DNA of 55,172 nucleotides from Dolichospermum sp. LEGE 00240 (GCF_015207875.1 NZ_JADEVZ010000030.1:1-55172), one strand, 5' to 3'; positions 42,904 through 52,559 are shown, numbered from the stretch's first letter. Translations and numbers: made by a program. The notes: generated from the sequence alone by a model not told the origin.

Positions 42904-43317
42904 TTAAACTTTCGTCTCCACTACCTGCTGTGAAGCTTGTAACGTTTGGGGTAAACTCCAATCGGGACGCAATTTAGCAGCGTGACGTAAATAAACGTGG
43001 TGAATTGGCGTAGAAGTTGGTAAATTAGCGTGAATGAGAAAGCGAATACAGCGTGGTAAACTTCCTTCAACGTGCATTTGTTGGACATCTAACATAGCTA
43101 CACTATCCCACAAAGGACGACTGCGGGCGATCGCTGCTGGAAAAATAGCATCCAAATCCTTGGTCACAGAAAAAGTCACACTAATCATATCCTCCGGTTG
43201 GAGTTTATTTCTCTGCTCCAATTCATCTAATAATTCTGTTACTGAATCTCGAATTGCTTCGACACTATTTTCTGCAACAGTTGTTGCACCCCGAATTGCT
43301 CGCATTTGCCATTCCAC
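42904..43317 (-). CDS. aroH: Chorismate mutase, AroH type
   Basis: This enzyme converts chorismate to prephenate for phenylalanine and tyrosine synthesis. The protein is of the small trimeric AroH class: 'MRAIRGATTVAENS' at the start, 'ISVTFSVTKDLDAIFPA', and 'VEGSLPRCIRFLIH' with the active-site Arg. I start at the GTG at 43317 because GGAGGA lies 8 bases upstream (43326-43331). A TTG at 43323 is too close to that site, and the ATG at 43305 is 20 bases away. Length is then 137 aa. Upstream is a long heptamer array. Confidence 0.92.
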   Translation of the reverse strand: MEWQMRAIRGATTVAENSVEAIRDSVTELLDELEQRNKLQPEDMISVTFSVTKDLDAIFPAAIARSRPLWDSVAMLDVQQMHVEGSLPRCIRFLIHANLPTSTPIHHVYLRHAAKLRPDWSLPQTLQASQQVVETKV

Positions 43318-43355
43318 TACCAAAATCCTCCTTTTGTCAGTTGTAATAATTCTTC

Positions 43356-43542
43356 CCTGTTACCTGTTCCCTGTCACCTGTCACCTGTCACCTATCACCT
43401 GTCACCTGTCACCTGTCACCTGTCACCTGTCACCTGTCACCTGTCACCTGTCACCTGTCACCTGTCCCCGTGGCGTAGCACCTGTCACCTGTTACCTGTT
43501 CCCTGTCACCTGTCACCTGTCACCTGTCACCTGTTCCCTATG
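43356..43542. repeat. Heptamer array (TGTCACC units), about 25 copies
   Basis: The run consists mostly of CCTGTCA/CCTGTTC heptamers, interrupted by the same CCCCGTGGCGTAGC module (43466-43479) as in the array at 3326-3456. Plus-strand frames through it encode only repeat units (TCHLSPV) and are not genes. It lies between sppA and aroH. Confidence 0.93.
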
Positions 43543-43547
43543 ACTTT

Positions 43548-44375
43548 CTATGGACGATATAACCACATGGGTAAACCATTGGTAGACATTTCAAATTCTA
43601 GCCAATCAATTCCCCCACCAATAACCGATTTAGCTTGACGACCTCCTGGTAGAACACGACTCAAAAATGGTTTCCGTTCTTCTAGCGTATAGCAAAGAGT
43701 TTTCTCAGGATCAAGTCCTACTAACTCCGCTGTCCATCGTCTTGCATCCTCTTCTGTTCCTAAGCGGTCTACAACACCTAATTCTAAGGCTTGCTGTCCG
43801 GTAAAAATTCGGCCGTCAGCGAAACTTCTGACCTTCTCTACAGTCAATGAACGAGCCTCAGCAACCGTTTCCACAAATTGTTGATAGCTGCAATCAATCA
43901 AGTCTTGCAGAATAGTTTGTTCCGGTTCTGTTAATTCCCGATCAAAAGCTAATATGTCTTTGTACGGTCCTGACTTAATGACCTGAAAGGAAACACCAAT
44001 TTTTTCCAATAGCACCTCTAGATTATTCCCTCGCAGAATCACCCCAATACTGCCTGTAATCGTGCCAGGATTCGCCATGATATGTTCTGCCCCCATACCA
44101 ATATAAACGCCTCCAGAAGCGGAAATATTCCCAAAACTAGCAACAATCTTGATTTTTTTGGCTAATCTCTTCAGGGCACTGTAGATTTCTTGAGAATCAC
44201 CCACTGTACCCCCAGGACTATCAATGCGTAGCAGTAAGGCGGGAAATTTACCTTCCTCTACGGTTTTTAATGCTTCTAGAACGTGCCTACGAGTTGCACC
44301 AGCGATCGCACCGCTAACTTCAATCCGTGCAATTTGTTTCCGAAAGTTGGGCTTAAATGGCCAAATCATGGGCAA
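43548..44375 (-). CDS. sppA: Signal peptide peptidase SppA, short (36K) type
   Basis: SppA is a serine protease that degrades leftover signal peptides. The 275-aa protein has no clear signal sequence. It shows 'LLLRIDSPGGTVGDSQEIYSAL' (in parts), the nucleophile Ser in 'NISASGGVYIGMGAEHIMANPGTITGSIGV' (in parts), and the general-base Lys in 'SGPYKDILAFDRELTEPE'. This Ser/Lys dyad is typical of the short type. The stop codon lies a few bases from a long heptamer array. Confidence 0.93.
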   Translation of the reverse strand: MPMIWPFKPNFRKQIARIEVSGAIAGATRRHVLEALKTVEEGKFPALLLRIDSPGGTVGDSQEIYSALKRLAKKIKIVASFGNISASGGVYIGMGAEHIMANPGTITGSIGVILRGNNLEVLLEKIGVSFQVIKSGPYKDILAFDRELTEPEQTILQDLIDCSYQQFVETVAEARSLTVEKVRSFADGRIFTGQQALELGVVDRLGTEEDARRWTAELVGLDPEKTLCYTLEERKPFLSRVLPGGRQAKSVIGGGIDWLEFEMSTNGLPMWLYRP

Positions 44376-44846
44376 TCAAATAACTTTTTAATCTTTTGAA
44401 TATCTTTAATATAGAACGCCCAGTGTGAAGCTAACGGGTTTTGCCTATAATCCAATTGGGAAAAGTCCCAAAGACAAGGGGAGGAATTTTACTTCTCACC
44501 CCTGACTCGGTAACTCTTGCTATATCACCCCAATCATTATTAAAAATCTTAAGGAAATTTTTAGATTTTATATGTAGTTTTATTTGGTATTTTTAAGGAA
44601 TAGGAACCAAATATTGAAAAATATTAGCTTTCACCACAAATATACCCATCTCAAACTTACTGTGTTGTACCACTGCACTACACAAAAATTTGGGAAAATA
44701 ACGACCTTAACAAATAGAAATTTCCAGCACAGAGCCAATAGCCTCTAGTAAAAATAGAAATACTCAGCTATGGATCGCAATTATTAAGATTACTTGTTGT
44801 GGGATTCCTTAAAATCACCAACATGGCTTAAATGCTTTGGCAACAT
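44376..44846. other. Gene-free spacer
   Basis: This 471-base spacer holds the probable sppA promoter on its left. I see no gene, hairpin or repeat array worth naming. Confidence 0.4.
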
Positions 44847-45143
44847 TCAAGAATCAGTATGAAGAATTTGATAACGATAATGAACATAGATATCAAACAG
44901 CGCCCCAACAAAGCCGCAAGTTAAACCAATTGTCAATAGACCGTTGAGGGAACTACCGCTGCCGAAAGTAGCGAGAAAATGCAGAATTTGCATAGAGACA
45001 TCGGAAATTATCCTTTGTAGACCAGGCACATAGCCAAAAAGTGATAAAACCAACAACAAACCACCAACGAGGAAGACAGGGACAAAAAAACTAAAAATGG
45101 TGGTAAGCACTAAAGATCGGAAAAAATTACCAAATATAGTCAT
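44847..45143 (-). CDS. Small two- to three-TM protein, unknown function
   Basis: This 98-aa protein has strong hydrophobic segments at about 9-38 (LVLTTIFSFFVPVFLVGGLLLVLSLFGYV in parts) and 68-88 (LLTIGLTCGFVGALFDIYV), with a short loop between. It is not recognised. It is probably a resident membrane protein of cyanobacteria. It is divergent from the MlaE-type permease gene. Confidence 0.7.
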   Translation of the reverse strand: MTIFGNFFRSLVLTTIFSFFVPVFLVGGLLLVLSLFGYVPGLQRIISDVSMQILHFLATFGSGSSLNGLLTIGLTCGFVGALFDIYVHYRYQILHTDS

Positions 45144-45477
45144 GAATCAAACCAGGATAGTGGGTAACTTGAGAGATAATCGAAAAATTATCTGCCAACT
45201 TCTACAATACTGGCGATCGCTCCCAAACATTCATTTCGTCAAGAATCTTAAGTTTTCATTAAATTGCACTGGTAATAGTTACCCCAAGTGTGTCGGGTAT
45301 TTTTGAGATTTAAAACCTGTACAACCCTGAAAAAATCAGGACTTACATCTCAGTGTCCAGTTGACTAGAAGTAAAAACACTGTAAAAACTCGCTCAATTT
45401 TATGAGACTAGCCGTAAACTAAGTTAATAATTTGCATATTGTCTAGTGTTAATTCTATCCCCCACCACCAGTGACCA
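45144..45477. other. Divergent spacer
   Basis: This 334-base spacer between divergent genes holds one HIP1 octamer near 45213 and nothing else I can name. It should hold promoters for both neighbours. Confidence 0.4.
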
Positions 45478-46263
45478 ATGGCCAAATCCAGTATAGCAAC
45501 ATGGAGTCAGCGCTTGCTGGCTGCAACCTTTTTAGGTGGACAAGTCATAGTTCACCTCCTTCAAGGTAAAATTCACCGTCGTAACACCTTAGAACAGTTG
45601 GCAATAGTAGGACCAGACTCCTTCTTCATTGCCCTATTAACAGCCATATTCGTGGGTGCAGTATTCACAATTCAGGTAGCACGGGAATTCATCAACTTCG
45701 GGGCAGGAAACCTCGTTGGGGGCGTATTAGCAGTAGCATTAACCAGAGAACTTAGCCCCGTATTGACAGCAGTAGTTTTAGCCGGACGGGTGGGTTCAGC
45801 TTTCGCAGCAGAAATCGGCACAATGAAAGTTACAGAACAAATAGATGCTCTGTTAATGTTAAAAACAGATCCTATTGATTATCTAGTCATTCCCCGACTT
45901 CTGGCTTGCTTCATCATGCTGCCTGTCTTAACTTTGCTATCCTTAATCACAGGAATGTCTGGAGGATTGCTTATAGCCACCCGCATTTACAACCTATCCG
46001 ATACAGTATTTCTAGACTCAGCCCGCGACTTTCTTGACATTTGGGATATTGGTAGCGCCATGATTAAAGCCTGTTGCTTTGGTGTATTAATTGCCATTAT
46101 CGGCTGTAGCTGGGGCTTAACTACCACAGGCGGTGCTAAGGGCGTGGGACAATCAACTACAACTGCTGTTGTCACTGCCCTATTAATTATATTTATTAGC
46201 AACTTCTTTTTATCTTGGGTCATGTTCCAAGGCCCCGGTAGTGGATTATCGCCAGGAAAGTGA
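45478..46263 (+). CDS. mlaE: MlaE-family ABC permease (YrbE-like lipid transporter)
   Basis: This 261-aa inner-membrane permease of the MlaE family is the membrane part of MCE-type systems that move phospholipids or related lipids between envelope layers. There are about five membrane segments. The family motif is 'GRVGSAFAAEIGTMKVTEQIDAL', read here in two parts, ending with EQIDAL. Partner ATPase and MCE genes are not in this window, which is common in cyanobacteria. The next gene is 73 bases downstream on the same strand. Confidence 0.92.
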   Translation: MAKSSIATWSQRLLAATFLGGQVIVHLLQGKIHRRNTLEQLAIVGPDSFFIALLTAIFVGAVFTIQVAREFINFGAGNLVGGVLAVALTRELSPVLTAVVLAGRVGSAFAAEIGTMKVTEQIDALLMLKTDPIDYLVIPRLLACFIMLPVLTLLSLITGMSGGLLIATRIYNLSDTVFLDSARDFLDIWDIGSAMIKACCFGVLIAIIGCSWGLTTTGGAKGVGQSTTTAVVTALLIIFISNFFLSWVMFQGPGSGLSPGK

Positions 46264-46336
46264 TTTATAGGCAAAAGGTAAGAGGCAAAATAGAGTAATT
46301 AAAAATTACGAATTATAGAAACAGGAGAAAAAGATT

Positions 46337-46726
46337 TTGCATAGTTCATTCACACCTAACATCATATCAACAGTAGAACTCAAGCCAAGTTACAATATTC
46401 CTATTGTTTTAGTCTTGGTCGCCATTCCCGTTCTCTTAGTACAACCTTGGCTGGGGGGAATATTAACGCTATTGGGTTTGTTTTTGATGTTGCAAGCTGT
46501 AACACTGCGCTTTCAATTTACCGCTACTGACTTTGATCTTTATAGAGGCGAAAAATTAATTAGGCGTTTTCCTTACCAAGAATGGCAAAATTGGCGAATA
46601 TTCTGGAATCCGGTTCCCATTTTGTTCTATTTTAAAGAAGTGAACAGCATCCACTTTCTGCCAATTTTATTTGACCCCAAAACCTTAAAATCTTGCCTAG
46701 AAGAACGTTGTCCACGCATTGATTAG
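46337..46726 (+). CDS. DUF3119 family membrane protein
   Basis: This 129-aa protein of the cyanobacteria/plastid DUF3119 family has two close membrane segments (about 22-36 and 39-55: IPIVLVLVAIPVLLV; LGGILTLLGLFLMLQ), followed by a pleckstrin-like strand region (ATDFDLYRGEKLIRRFPYQEW) and 'FYFKEVNSIHFLPILFD'. The start is a TTG at 46337, backed by a GGAG ribosome site about 10 bases upstream; no ATG fits. It lies between the MlaE permease and a DUF3086 gene, as is common in cyanobacteria. Confidence 0.85.
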   Translation: MHSSFTPNIISTVELKPSYNIPIVLVLVAIPVLLVQPWLGGILTLLGLFLMLQAVTLRFQFTATDFDLYRGEKLIRRFPYQEWQNWRIFWNPVPILFYFKEVNSIHFLPILFDPKTLKSCLEERCPRID

Positions 46727-46794
46727 ATATTCTAGTCAATTGGATATTTCAAGAAAGATATTTTTTGTATCATGGAAAATTTATATAGTTGTTT

Positions 46795-48015
46795 ATGAAC
46801 CCAGAAGAATCTCCAACTCCAGAACCCATAAATGAGTGGTTAGAACAAATAGAAGCGCAACTCCCCACAAATGAACTACCAGAAAAACCATCTACCGATT
46901 TACAGTTAGAAACTCAAGTATCTGGTGAATTGGGAACGTCAACAACAACAGCAACAACAGAACTAGAAGCAGAAGATTCACTACATATACAAGCAGAACA
47001 AAGATTAGCCCAACTACAGCAAAAGTCATCAGAACTTAGCGCAGAAATTGCTGAATTGGAAACTACTTATGCCAACCTGCGGACGCAAATTGGTGTAACT
47101 CAAACCGCACTCTCGCAAATTGTTCAAGACTCATTATCACAGTTAGAACAACGCAAACAAGCCTTACAAATTTCTGTCGAACAACTCGAACGTCGTCAGG
47201 AACGAATTCGTAATGAAATGCGGACAACCTTTGCCGGCACATCTCAAGATATAGCAATTCGGGTACAAGGTTTTAAAGACTATCTCACAGGCAGTTTACA
47301 GGATTTGGCATCAGCAGCAGAACAAATGCAGCTTGTACAACCTGTGCGGGAACGGGAAAAGCCAGCACCGAAAGAAGATAAAGCTGTGCAAGAACAAATG
47401 GCTAACGCCACGCTATCGCTATCAGAAATGCCGCAACTTGGTCAACAGCAGTTTCAGGACACTACTAAAAAAATCCGCCGCTTACTTGACCAATACCGCA
47501 ACCAACCAGATTATTATGGACCACCTTGGCAGTTACGCCGCACCTTTGAACCAATTCATGCAGAAAAAATCTCAAATTGGTTATTTACCCTTGGTGGACG
47601 GGGTGCTTTGCGGACAATGGGTAGCCGATTACAGAATATTCTCATTGCTTCATCGGCAATTTCTATATTACATCAATTATATGGCGATGCCTCCGGCGAG
47701 CGAAGCTATCCCGTGCGAACCCTAATTTTAGCAAATACTCCAGAACGTTTAGGCGAATGGCGACGCGGTTTACAAGATTGTTTAGGTATCGGTCGTCCCG
47801 ATTTTGGACCAGACAGAGGAGTGGTATTATTTGAAGCACCGACAGCTTTAGCCCAAAAAGCCGAGAGATTAGTTAAAGCTAACCAAATGCCTTTAATTAT
47901 CATTGATGATTCTGAGGAACAAATTAGTTTAGCGTTACTACAATTCCCTCTCTGGTTAGCTTTTGCCCCTGACCCAAAAACCATGAAAGATAGAGATTTT
48001 GATGATGATTTTTAA
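46795..48015 (+). CDS. DUF3086 family protein
   Basis: This 406-aa cyanobacterial protein has an acidic N-terminal tail (about 1-60), a long coiled coil (about 65-165, QRLAQLQQKSSELSAEIAEL and onward) and a C-terminal globular domain (about 230-400: 'YYGPPWQLRRTFEPIHAEKISNW', in parts, and 'LIIIDDSEEQISLALLQFPLWLAFAPDP'). No catalytic motif is visible. I prefer the ATG at 46795; the frame also offers a TTG two codons upstream. It follows the DUF3119 gene by 68 bases. Confidence 0.85.
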   Translation: MNPEESPTPEPINEWLEQIEAQLPTNELPEKPSTDLQLETQVSGELGTSTTTATTELEAEDSLHIQAEQRLAQLQQKSSELSAEIAELETTYANLRTQIGVTQTALSQIVQDSLSQLEQRKQALQISVEQLERRQERIRNEMRTTFAGTSQDIAIRVQGFKDYLTGSLQDLASAAEQMQLVQPVREREKPAPKEDKAVQEQMANATLSLSEMPQLGQQQFQDTTKKIRRLLDQYRNQPDYYGPPWQLRRTFEPIHAEKISNWLFTLGGRGALRTMGSRLQNILIASSAISILHQLYGDASGERSYPVRTLILANTPERLGEWRRGLQDCLGIGRPDFGPDRGVVLFEAPTALAQKAERLVKANQMPLIIIDDSEEQISLALLQFPLWLAFAPDPKTMKDRDFDDDF

Positions 48016-48182
48016 TTGGTAATTGGTAATTGGTAATTGGTAATTGGTAATTGGTAATTGGTAATTGGTAATTGGTCATTGGTCATTGGTCATTGGTCAT
48101 TGGTCATTGGTAAAACAACTGACAACTGACAACTAACAACTAACAACTGACAACTAACAACTGACAACTAACAACTGACAAA
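48016..48182. repeat. Heptamer arrays TTGGTAA, TTGGTCA and CAACTGA/CAACTAA
   Basis: Three consecutive heptamer runs fill the whole spacer: about seven TTGGTAA, five TTGGTCA, then about nine CAACTGA/CAACTAA units. The plsY start codon follows 4 bases later, so its ribosome site and any promoter must lie in or before repeat DNA. Confidence 0.93.
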
Positions 48183-48185
48183 TTT

Positions 48186-48866
48186 ATGTTTCTTTGGTTA
48201 AGTTTGTGTGGAGTGGTAGTTTTATTAGCTTACCTATGCGGTTCTTTTCCAACTGGATATCTAGCAGGTAAGCTATTAAAAGGAATTGATATTCGGGAAG
48301 TTGGTTCTGGTTCAACAGGTGCAACTAATGTTTTGAGAACCTTGGGTAAAGTTCCAGGGGCATTTGTGTTATTAATTGATGCTTTAAAAGGAGTTTTAGC
48401 CATAAATTTAGGTTGTGCCTTATTTAACATTGCTTATAGTCAAAACTTAATTCCATCAACTGTAAATCCCGAAATTTGGCAACCTTATTTAGTTACATTA
48501 GTTGGTTTAGCCGCCCTTTTAGGACATAGTAAATCAATATTTCTTGGCTTCACTGGTGGTAAATCTGTGGCTAGTGGTGTGGGAATTTTACTAGCTATAA
48601 ATTGGCAGGTGGGATTATCAACATTAGGAGTATTTGCAGTAGTCATTGCCATTTCTAGAATTGTATCTTTAAGTTCTATTTCTGGGGCTGTGGCTGTTTC
48701 CATTTTTATGGTAATTTTCCACCAACCGTTAGCCTACATTCTTCTTGGTATTACTGGCGGTTTATATGTAATTATCCGTCACCGCACCAATATTGAGCGA
48801 TTAATTGCGGGTACAGAACCAAAAATTGGCCAAAAAGTAGAAACACAAACAGAACAAATTACTTAG
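48186..48866 (+). CDS. plsY: Glycerol-3-phosphate acyltransferase PlsY
   Basis: PlsY transfers an acyl group from acyl-phosphate to glycerol-3-phosphate in the first step of membrane phospholipid synthesis. The 226-aa integral membrane protein has the three cytosolic family motifs: 'GSFPTGYLAGK' with 'VGSGSTGATNVLRTLGK', 'GLAALLGHSKSIFLGFTGGKSVASGVG' (in parts), and 'IRHRTNIERLIAGTEPKIG' near the C-terminus. Length is normal. The ATG at 48186 directly follows a heptamer array, with no clear ribosome site. Confidence 0.95.
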   Translation: MFLWLSLCGVVVLLAYLCGSFPTGYLAGKLLKGIDIREVGSGSTGATNVLRTLGKVPGAFVLLIDALKGVLAINLGCALFNIAYSQNLIPSTVNPEIWQPYLVTLVGLAALLGHSKSIFLGFTGGKSVASGVGILLAINWQVGLSTLGVFAVVIAISRIVSLSSISGAVAVSIFMVIFHQPLAYILLGITGGLYVIIRHRTNIERLIAGTEPKIGQKVETQTEQIT

Positions 48867-49213
48867 GGTTTGCTGATAGCGTAGCGTGGCGTAAGCCATA
48901 AAAGTTGTCTGAGAGGGCTAGGAGTCAGGAGTCACCGAGTCAGGAGGAAGAATTAGAAGAAGAGAAGAATAGTATTAAATCTGGTAAAGTGATGGGTTTT
49001 TGCTAATTTCAACCCTTATTCCTTGCACTTCTTTCACCTTTTTTACCTTCAAACTCTTGATATATCTCAGTTCTAGGTTTATTCAGCAAGCCCTACTTAG
49101 AACCTTTTCCTGGTTTCCCAATAGTCGGTTTAAACCGACTTTAGCTTTTAGACAGGGAATTAATTCCCTGTCTGACTGCTGACTGCTGACTGCTGACTGC
49201 TGACTGCTGACTC
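48867..49213. other. Convergent spacer with palindromes and heptamers
   Basis: The spacer has a GCG-rich module (48880-48900), fragments of GTCAGGAGTCACCGAGTCAG (about 48925-48945), two palindromes (49123-49140 and 49151-49172) and a TGACTGC array up to 49214. It has no gene. The palindromes may end both convergent transcripts. Confidence 0.7.
49123..49172. repeat. Pair of perfect palindromes
   Basis: AGTCGGTTTAAACCGACT (49123-49140) is followed 10 bases later by GACAGGGAATTAATTCCCTG plus TC (49151-49172). Both are fully self-complementary. Confidence 0.85.
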
Positions 49214-49214
49214 C
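49173..49214. repeat. TGACTGC heptamer array
   Basis: Six units (TGACTGC x5-6, last one changed) abut the stop codon of the methyltransferase gene. Confidence 0.88.
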
Positions 49215-49846
49215 TATTCAACAATTTTTCTTGCCTGAATTACCTGCAAACTTCCACCCGCATATAAACTAGGTTTAGCCACATCAAAACCAAAATCTCG
49301 TAACAAACCAGGTAAATCCGTTTTCAACAATTCCCAAGCCGTCTGGGTTTCAAACAACCAGAAAAATACCGCCAACCCCGGCCAAAATATCGGATTTGTT
49401 GGGGGGTGAAAATCCACCAAAGTGAAAACTCCTCCCGGTTTTAATACCCGATAAACCTCTTTAATGATTTTGCGGAGTTGTTCTGACTGCATTTCGTGTA
49501 AGGCTGCGCTAGTATGTACCACATCAAACAAATTATCTGCAAACGGCATATCCTCAGCAAATGCTTTTACATAAGTAGCATTTGGCACATTTTTCTGACA
49601 TCGTTTGATAGATAATGGAGAAGCATCCAAGCCGGTGACATTTTCCGAAAAATTTACTAAAAATCTGGTTACTTGACCACTACCACAGCATAAATCTAAA
49701 ATCTGAGTATCTGATTGTAGGTTTAAATGTTGTAAAGCCAGTCGACGAAACCGAGGTTCACCACCCACAGTCACAGCCGCTAACCGGGATATACCATCAT
49801 ATAGCCATTGGTATCTATAACTTAAATCTCTAAAAATTGTTGCCAT
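49214..49846 (-). CDS. Class I SAM-dependent methyltransferase
   Basis: This 210-aa methyltransferase is of the UbiE/small-molecule type. Motif I is 'ILDLCCGSGQVTRFL' (about 49-63), motif II 'VTGLDASPLSI', then 'AFAEDMPFADNLFDVVHTSAALHEM' (in parts) and 'RVLKPGGVFTLVDFHPP'. The substrate cannot be told from sequence. It is divergent from hemH and may share its promoter region of 93 bases. An Ala/Gly-rich but otherwise normal protein. Confidence 0.9.
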   Translation of the reverse strand: MATIFRDLSYRYQWLYDGISRLAAVTVGGEPRFRRLALQHLNLQSDTQILDLCCGSGQVTRFLVNFSENVTGLDASPLSIKRCQKNVPNATYVKAFAEDMPFADNLFDVVHTSAALHEMQSEQLRKIIKEVYRVLKPGGVFTLVDFHPPTNPIFWPGLAVFFWLFETQTAWELLKTDLPGLLRDFGFDVAKPSLYAGGSLQVIQARKIVE

Positions 49847-49939
49847 TGTATTTTTCCTGCCGATAAAGCTTTATATTTAATAAAGATATATTGTTAACAT
49901 TAGTGAAAAATCTGTAAGGATTGGGGGAAAGTAACTGCT

Positions 49940-51106
49940 ATGGGTCGTATAGGGGTATTATTACTTAATCTCGGTGGTCCTGATAAACTAGACGATGTAG
50001 GACCTTTTTTGTATAATCTGTTTTCAGATCCCGAAATTATCCGTTTACCGTTTCGCTGGATGCAAAAACCTTTGGCTTGGTTTATTGCTACACGCCGAGA
50101 AAAAACATCTCAAGAAAATTATAAGCAAATTGGCGGCGGTTCTCCCTTACGAAGGATTACAGAGGAACAAGGAGAAGCTATCAAGGCCAAGTTAGGTGAA
50201 TTAGGACAAGAAGCTAATATCTATGTGGGAATGCGTTATTGGCATCCTTATACAGAGGAAGCGATCGCCCAACTTACCCAAGATAACATTGATAAGTTAG
50301 TAATTCTCCCACTTTACCCCCAATTTTCCATCAGCACCAGCGGTTCTAGTTTCCGGTTATTAGAACAACTATGGAAAGAAAACCCCAAACTCCAAAGTCT
50401 TGAATATACCGTCATTGCCTCTTGGTACAAAGAACCAGGTTATCTACAAGCAATGGCAGAACTCATAATTGGCGAAATTGATAAGTTTCCACATCCTGAT
50501 CACGTGCATATATTCTTCAGCGCACATGGTGTACCTAAAAGTTATGTAGAGGAAGCAGGAGATCCCTACCAAGTAGAAATTGAGGAATGCACAACCTTAA
50601 TTATGCAAACTCTCAATCGTCCCAATCCCCACACCCTCGCCTATCAAAGTCGTGTTGGTCCGGTAGAATGGCTACAACCCTACACAGAAGATGCACTGAA
50701 CGAACTCGGCGCTAAAGGTGTGAAAGATTTGGTAGTTGTCCCCATTAGTTTTGTTTCTGAACACATCGAAACACTGCAAGAAATTGACATTGAATATCGA
50801 GAAATAGCTGAACAAGCAGGAATACACAACTTCGGACGAGTTCCTGCCCCCAACACCAATCCAGTTTTTATCAAAGCTCTATGCGACCTGATAGTTGATG
50901 TCCTGCAACAACCTAATCTCAAACTCTCTCAAGTTACCCAAATGAAAAAAAGGGTGAAAATGTATCCCCAAGAACGGTGGGAATGGGGAATCACTACCAG
51001 CGCAGAAGTTTGGAATGGTCGGATAGCCATGCTAGGTTTTATTGGGTTGATTATTGAATTAATCACTGGTAAAGGCTTACTGCACGTTATCGGACTTTTA
51101 CATTAG
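49940..51106 (+). CDS. hemH: Ferrochelatase with C-terminal chlorophyll-binding (CAB) tail
   Basis: Ferrochelatase inserts Fe2+ into protoporphyrin IX to make haem. The 388-aa protein starts '[15 protein letters not shown]', has the catalytic His (about His196) in '[21 protein letters not shown]' (in parts) and '[16 protein letters not shown]'. Residues 355-388 form the extra tail found in cyanobacteria and plastids, with the chlorophyll-binding motif '[14 protein letters not shown]' and a membrane helix. In cyanobacteria this tail tunes the enzyme to chlorophyll status and thylakoid location. Confidence 0.97.
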   Translation: MGRIGVLLLNLGGPDKLDDVGPFLYNLFSDPEIIRLPFRWMQKPLAWFIATRREKTSQENYKQIGGGSPLRRITEEQGEAIKAKLGELGQEANIYVGMRYWHPYTEEAIAQLTQDNIDKLVILPLYPQFSISTSGSSFRLLEQLWKENPKLQSLEYTVIASWYKEPGYLQAMAELIIGEIDKFPHPDHVHIFFSAHGVPKSYVEEAGDPYQVEIEECTTLIMQTLNRPNPHTLAYQSRVGPVEWLQPYTEDALNELGAKGVKDLVVVPISFVSEHIETLQEIDIEYREIAEQAGIHNFGRVPAPNTNPVFIKALCDLIVDVLQQPNLKLSQVTQMKKRVKMYPQERWEWGITTSAEVWNGRIAMLGFIGLIIELITGKGLLHVIGLLH

Positions 51107-51196
51107 TTGTGGTGATTGGTAATGAATGGGTCATGGGTCATGGGTAATAATTATTTCCGTTTAAAACCCCCAATCACCAATTCCCCAATTCCAGTT

Positions 51197-52519
51197 CTAA
51201 ATACCCAATCGTTGATAAACCTGTTCTAAATGCTTGAGATGATGTTGTGGATCAAAACAGGCTTCTATTTCTGCTGGGGATAAGTTTTGAGTGACGCGAG
51301 GATCTGTGCTGATTAAATCACGGAAGTTGCCTTCTGGTTTGTTCCAGGCAGTATGGGCGCTTTCTTGGACTATAGTATAGGCTGCTTCTCGATTTAGTCC
51401 TTTATCTATTAAGGTTAATAATACCCTTTGACTAAAGACGACTCCACCATAACAGTTAAGATTTCGTGCCATGTTTTCGGGATAAACCAACAGGTTATTT
51501 ACCAATTGGGTGATTTCATGCAGCATGAAATGAGTCAAAATGCAAGCATCTGGTAAAACTACTCGTTCTACAGAACTATGGGAAATGTCCCGTTCGTGCC
51601 ACAAAGCGACGTTTTCTAATACTGCCCCTGCATGACTTCTTACTAATCGTGCCATCCCTGTTAATCGTTCCGAACGGATGGGATTACGCTTGTGAGGCAT
51701 AGCACTAGAGCCTTTTTGCCCTTTGGCGAAAAATTCTTCAACTTCTAAAACGTCTGTTTTTTGCAGGTTACGAATTTCTACAGCAAAACGTTCTATGGAT
51801 GCAGCCAGTAATGCTAACTGTTGCACAAAGTCTGCATGAATATCACGGGAAATTACCTGAGTAGAGGCAATATCGGGTTTAAGTCCGAGTTTTGCACAAG
51901 CGATCGCTTCTACACGGGGTTCAATGTTGGCGTAAGTCCCCACAGCACCGGATATTTTACCGACAGCGATCGTTTTTTTGAGAATTTGCAACCGTTCTTG
52001 GTGTCGCAACACTTCCGCTAACCAACCAGCTAACTTAAAGCCAAAGGTAATCGGTTCAGCGTGAATACCATGCGATCGCCCAATCATTACCGTATGGCGA
52101 TGGGCAGTAGCTTTTTTACGAATAGCATCAATGACATCTTCTAGGCGTTTTAACAACAGATCCAGACTAGCAACTAATTGTAGCGATAAAGCAGTATCCA
52201 AAACATCAGAACTAGTTAAACCCAAGTGAATATAGCGTCCTGCATCACCTACATATTCATTAACATTTGTCAAGAAAGCAATCACATCATGACGAACTTC
52301 TGCCTCAATTTCCAGCACCCGTTTCGGGTCAAAATTCGCCTTAGCCTTAATTTCCTCTACTGCTGCTGCTGGAATATAACCCAGTTCTGCCTGTGCTTCG
52401 CAAACTGCGATCTCTACATCTAGCCAGGTTTTCAGCTTATAGGTTTCACTCCACAAATCGCCCATTTCGGGCAAGGTATAACGCTCAATCACATTCACAG
52501 CATCTAATACAACTGTCAT
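51197..52519 (-). CDS. purB: Adenylosuccinate lyase (PurB)
   Basis: PurB cleaves SAICAR and adenylosuccinate in purine synthesis, releasing fumarate. The 440-aa protein shows 'IERYTLPEMGDLWSE' near the start, 'HLGLTSSDVLDTA', 'IGRSHGIHAEP' with the catalytic His, and the superfamily signature 'GSSAMPHKRNPI' (about 268-279). It is about 10 residues longer than usual at the N-terminus; the true start could be closer to 'IERYTL'. HIP1 octamers are frequent in it. It lies 40 bases upstream of the end of the HAS-barrel-like gene, on the same strand. Confidence 0.96.
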   Translation of the reverse strand: MTVVLDAVNVIERYTLPEMGDLWSETYKLKTWLDVEIAVCEAQAELGYIPAAAVEEIKAKANFDPKRVLEIEAEVRHDVIAFLTNVNEYVGDAGRYIHLGLTSSDVLDTALSLQLVASLDLLLKRLEDVIDAIRKKATAHRHTVMIGRSHGIHAEPITFGFKLAGWLAEVLRHQERLQILKKTIAVGKISGAVGTYANIEPRVEAIACAKLGLKPDIASTQVISRDIHADFVQQLALLAASIERFAVEIRNLQKTDVLEVEEFFAKGQKGSSAMPHKRNPIRSERLTGMARLVRSHAGAVLENVALWHERDISHSSVERVVLPDACILTHFMLHEITQLVNNLLVYPENMARNLNCYGGVVFSQRVLLTLIDKGLNREAAYTIVQESAHTAWNKPEGNFRDLISTDPRVTQNLSPAEIEACFDPQHHLKHLEQVYQRLGI

Positions 52520-52559
52520 ATTTTACATTAGACATCTCCAAAATAGTAATACTCTATGG

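Noticed and set aside
43034-43638. Two overlapping plus-strand frames across the TGTCACC array
   Set aside because: They are open because a 7-base repeat without stops stays open in all three phases; the flanks are antisense to aroH and sppA.
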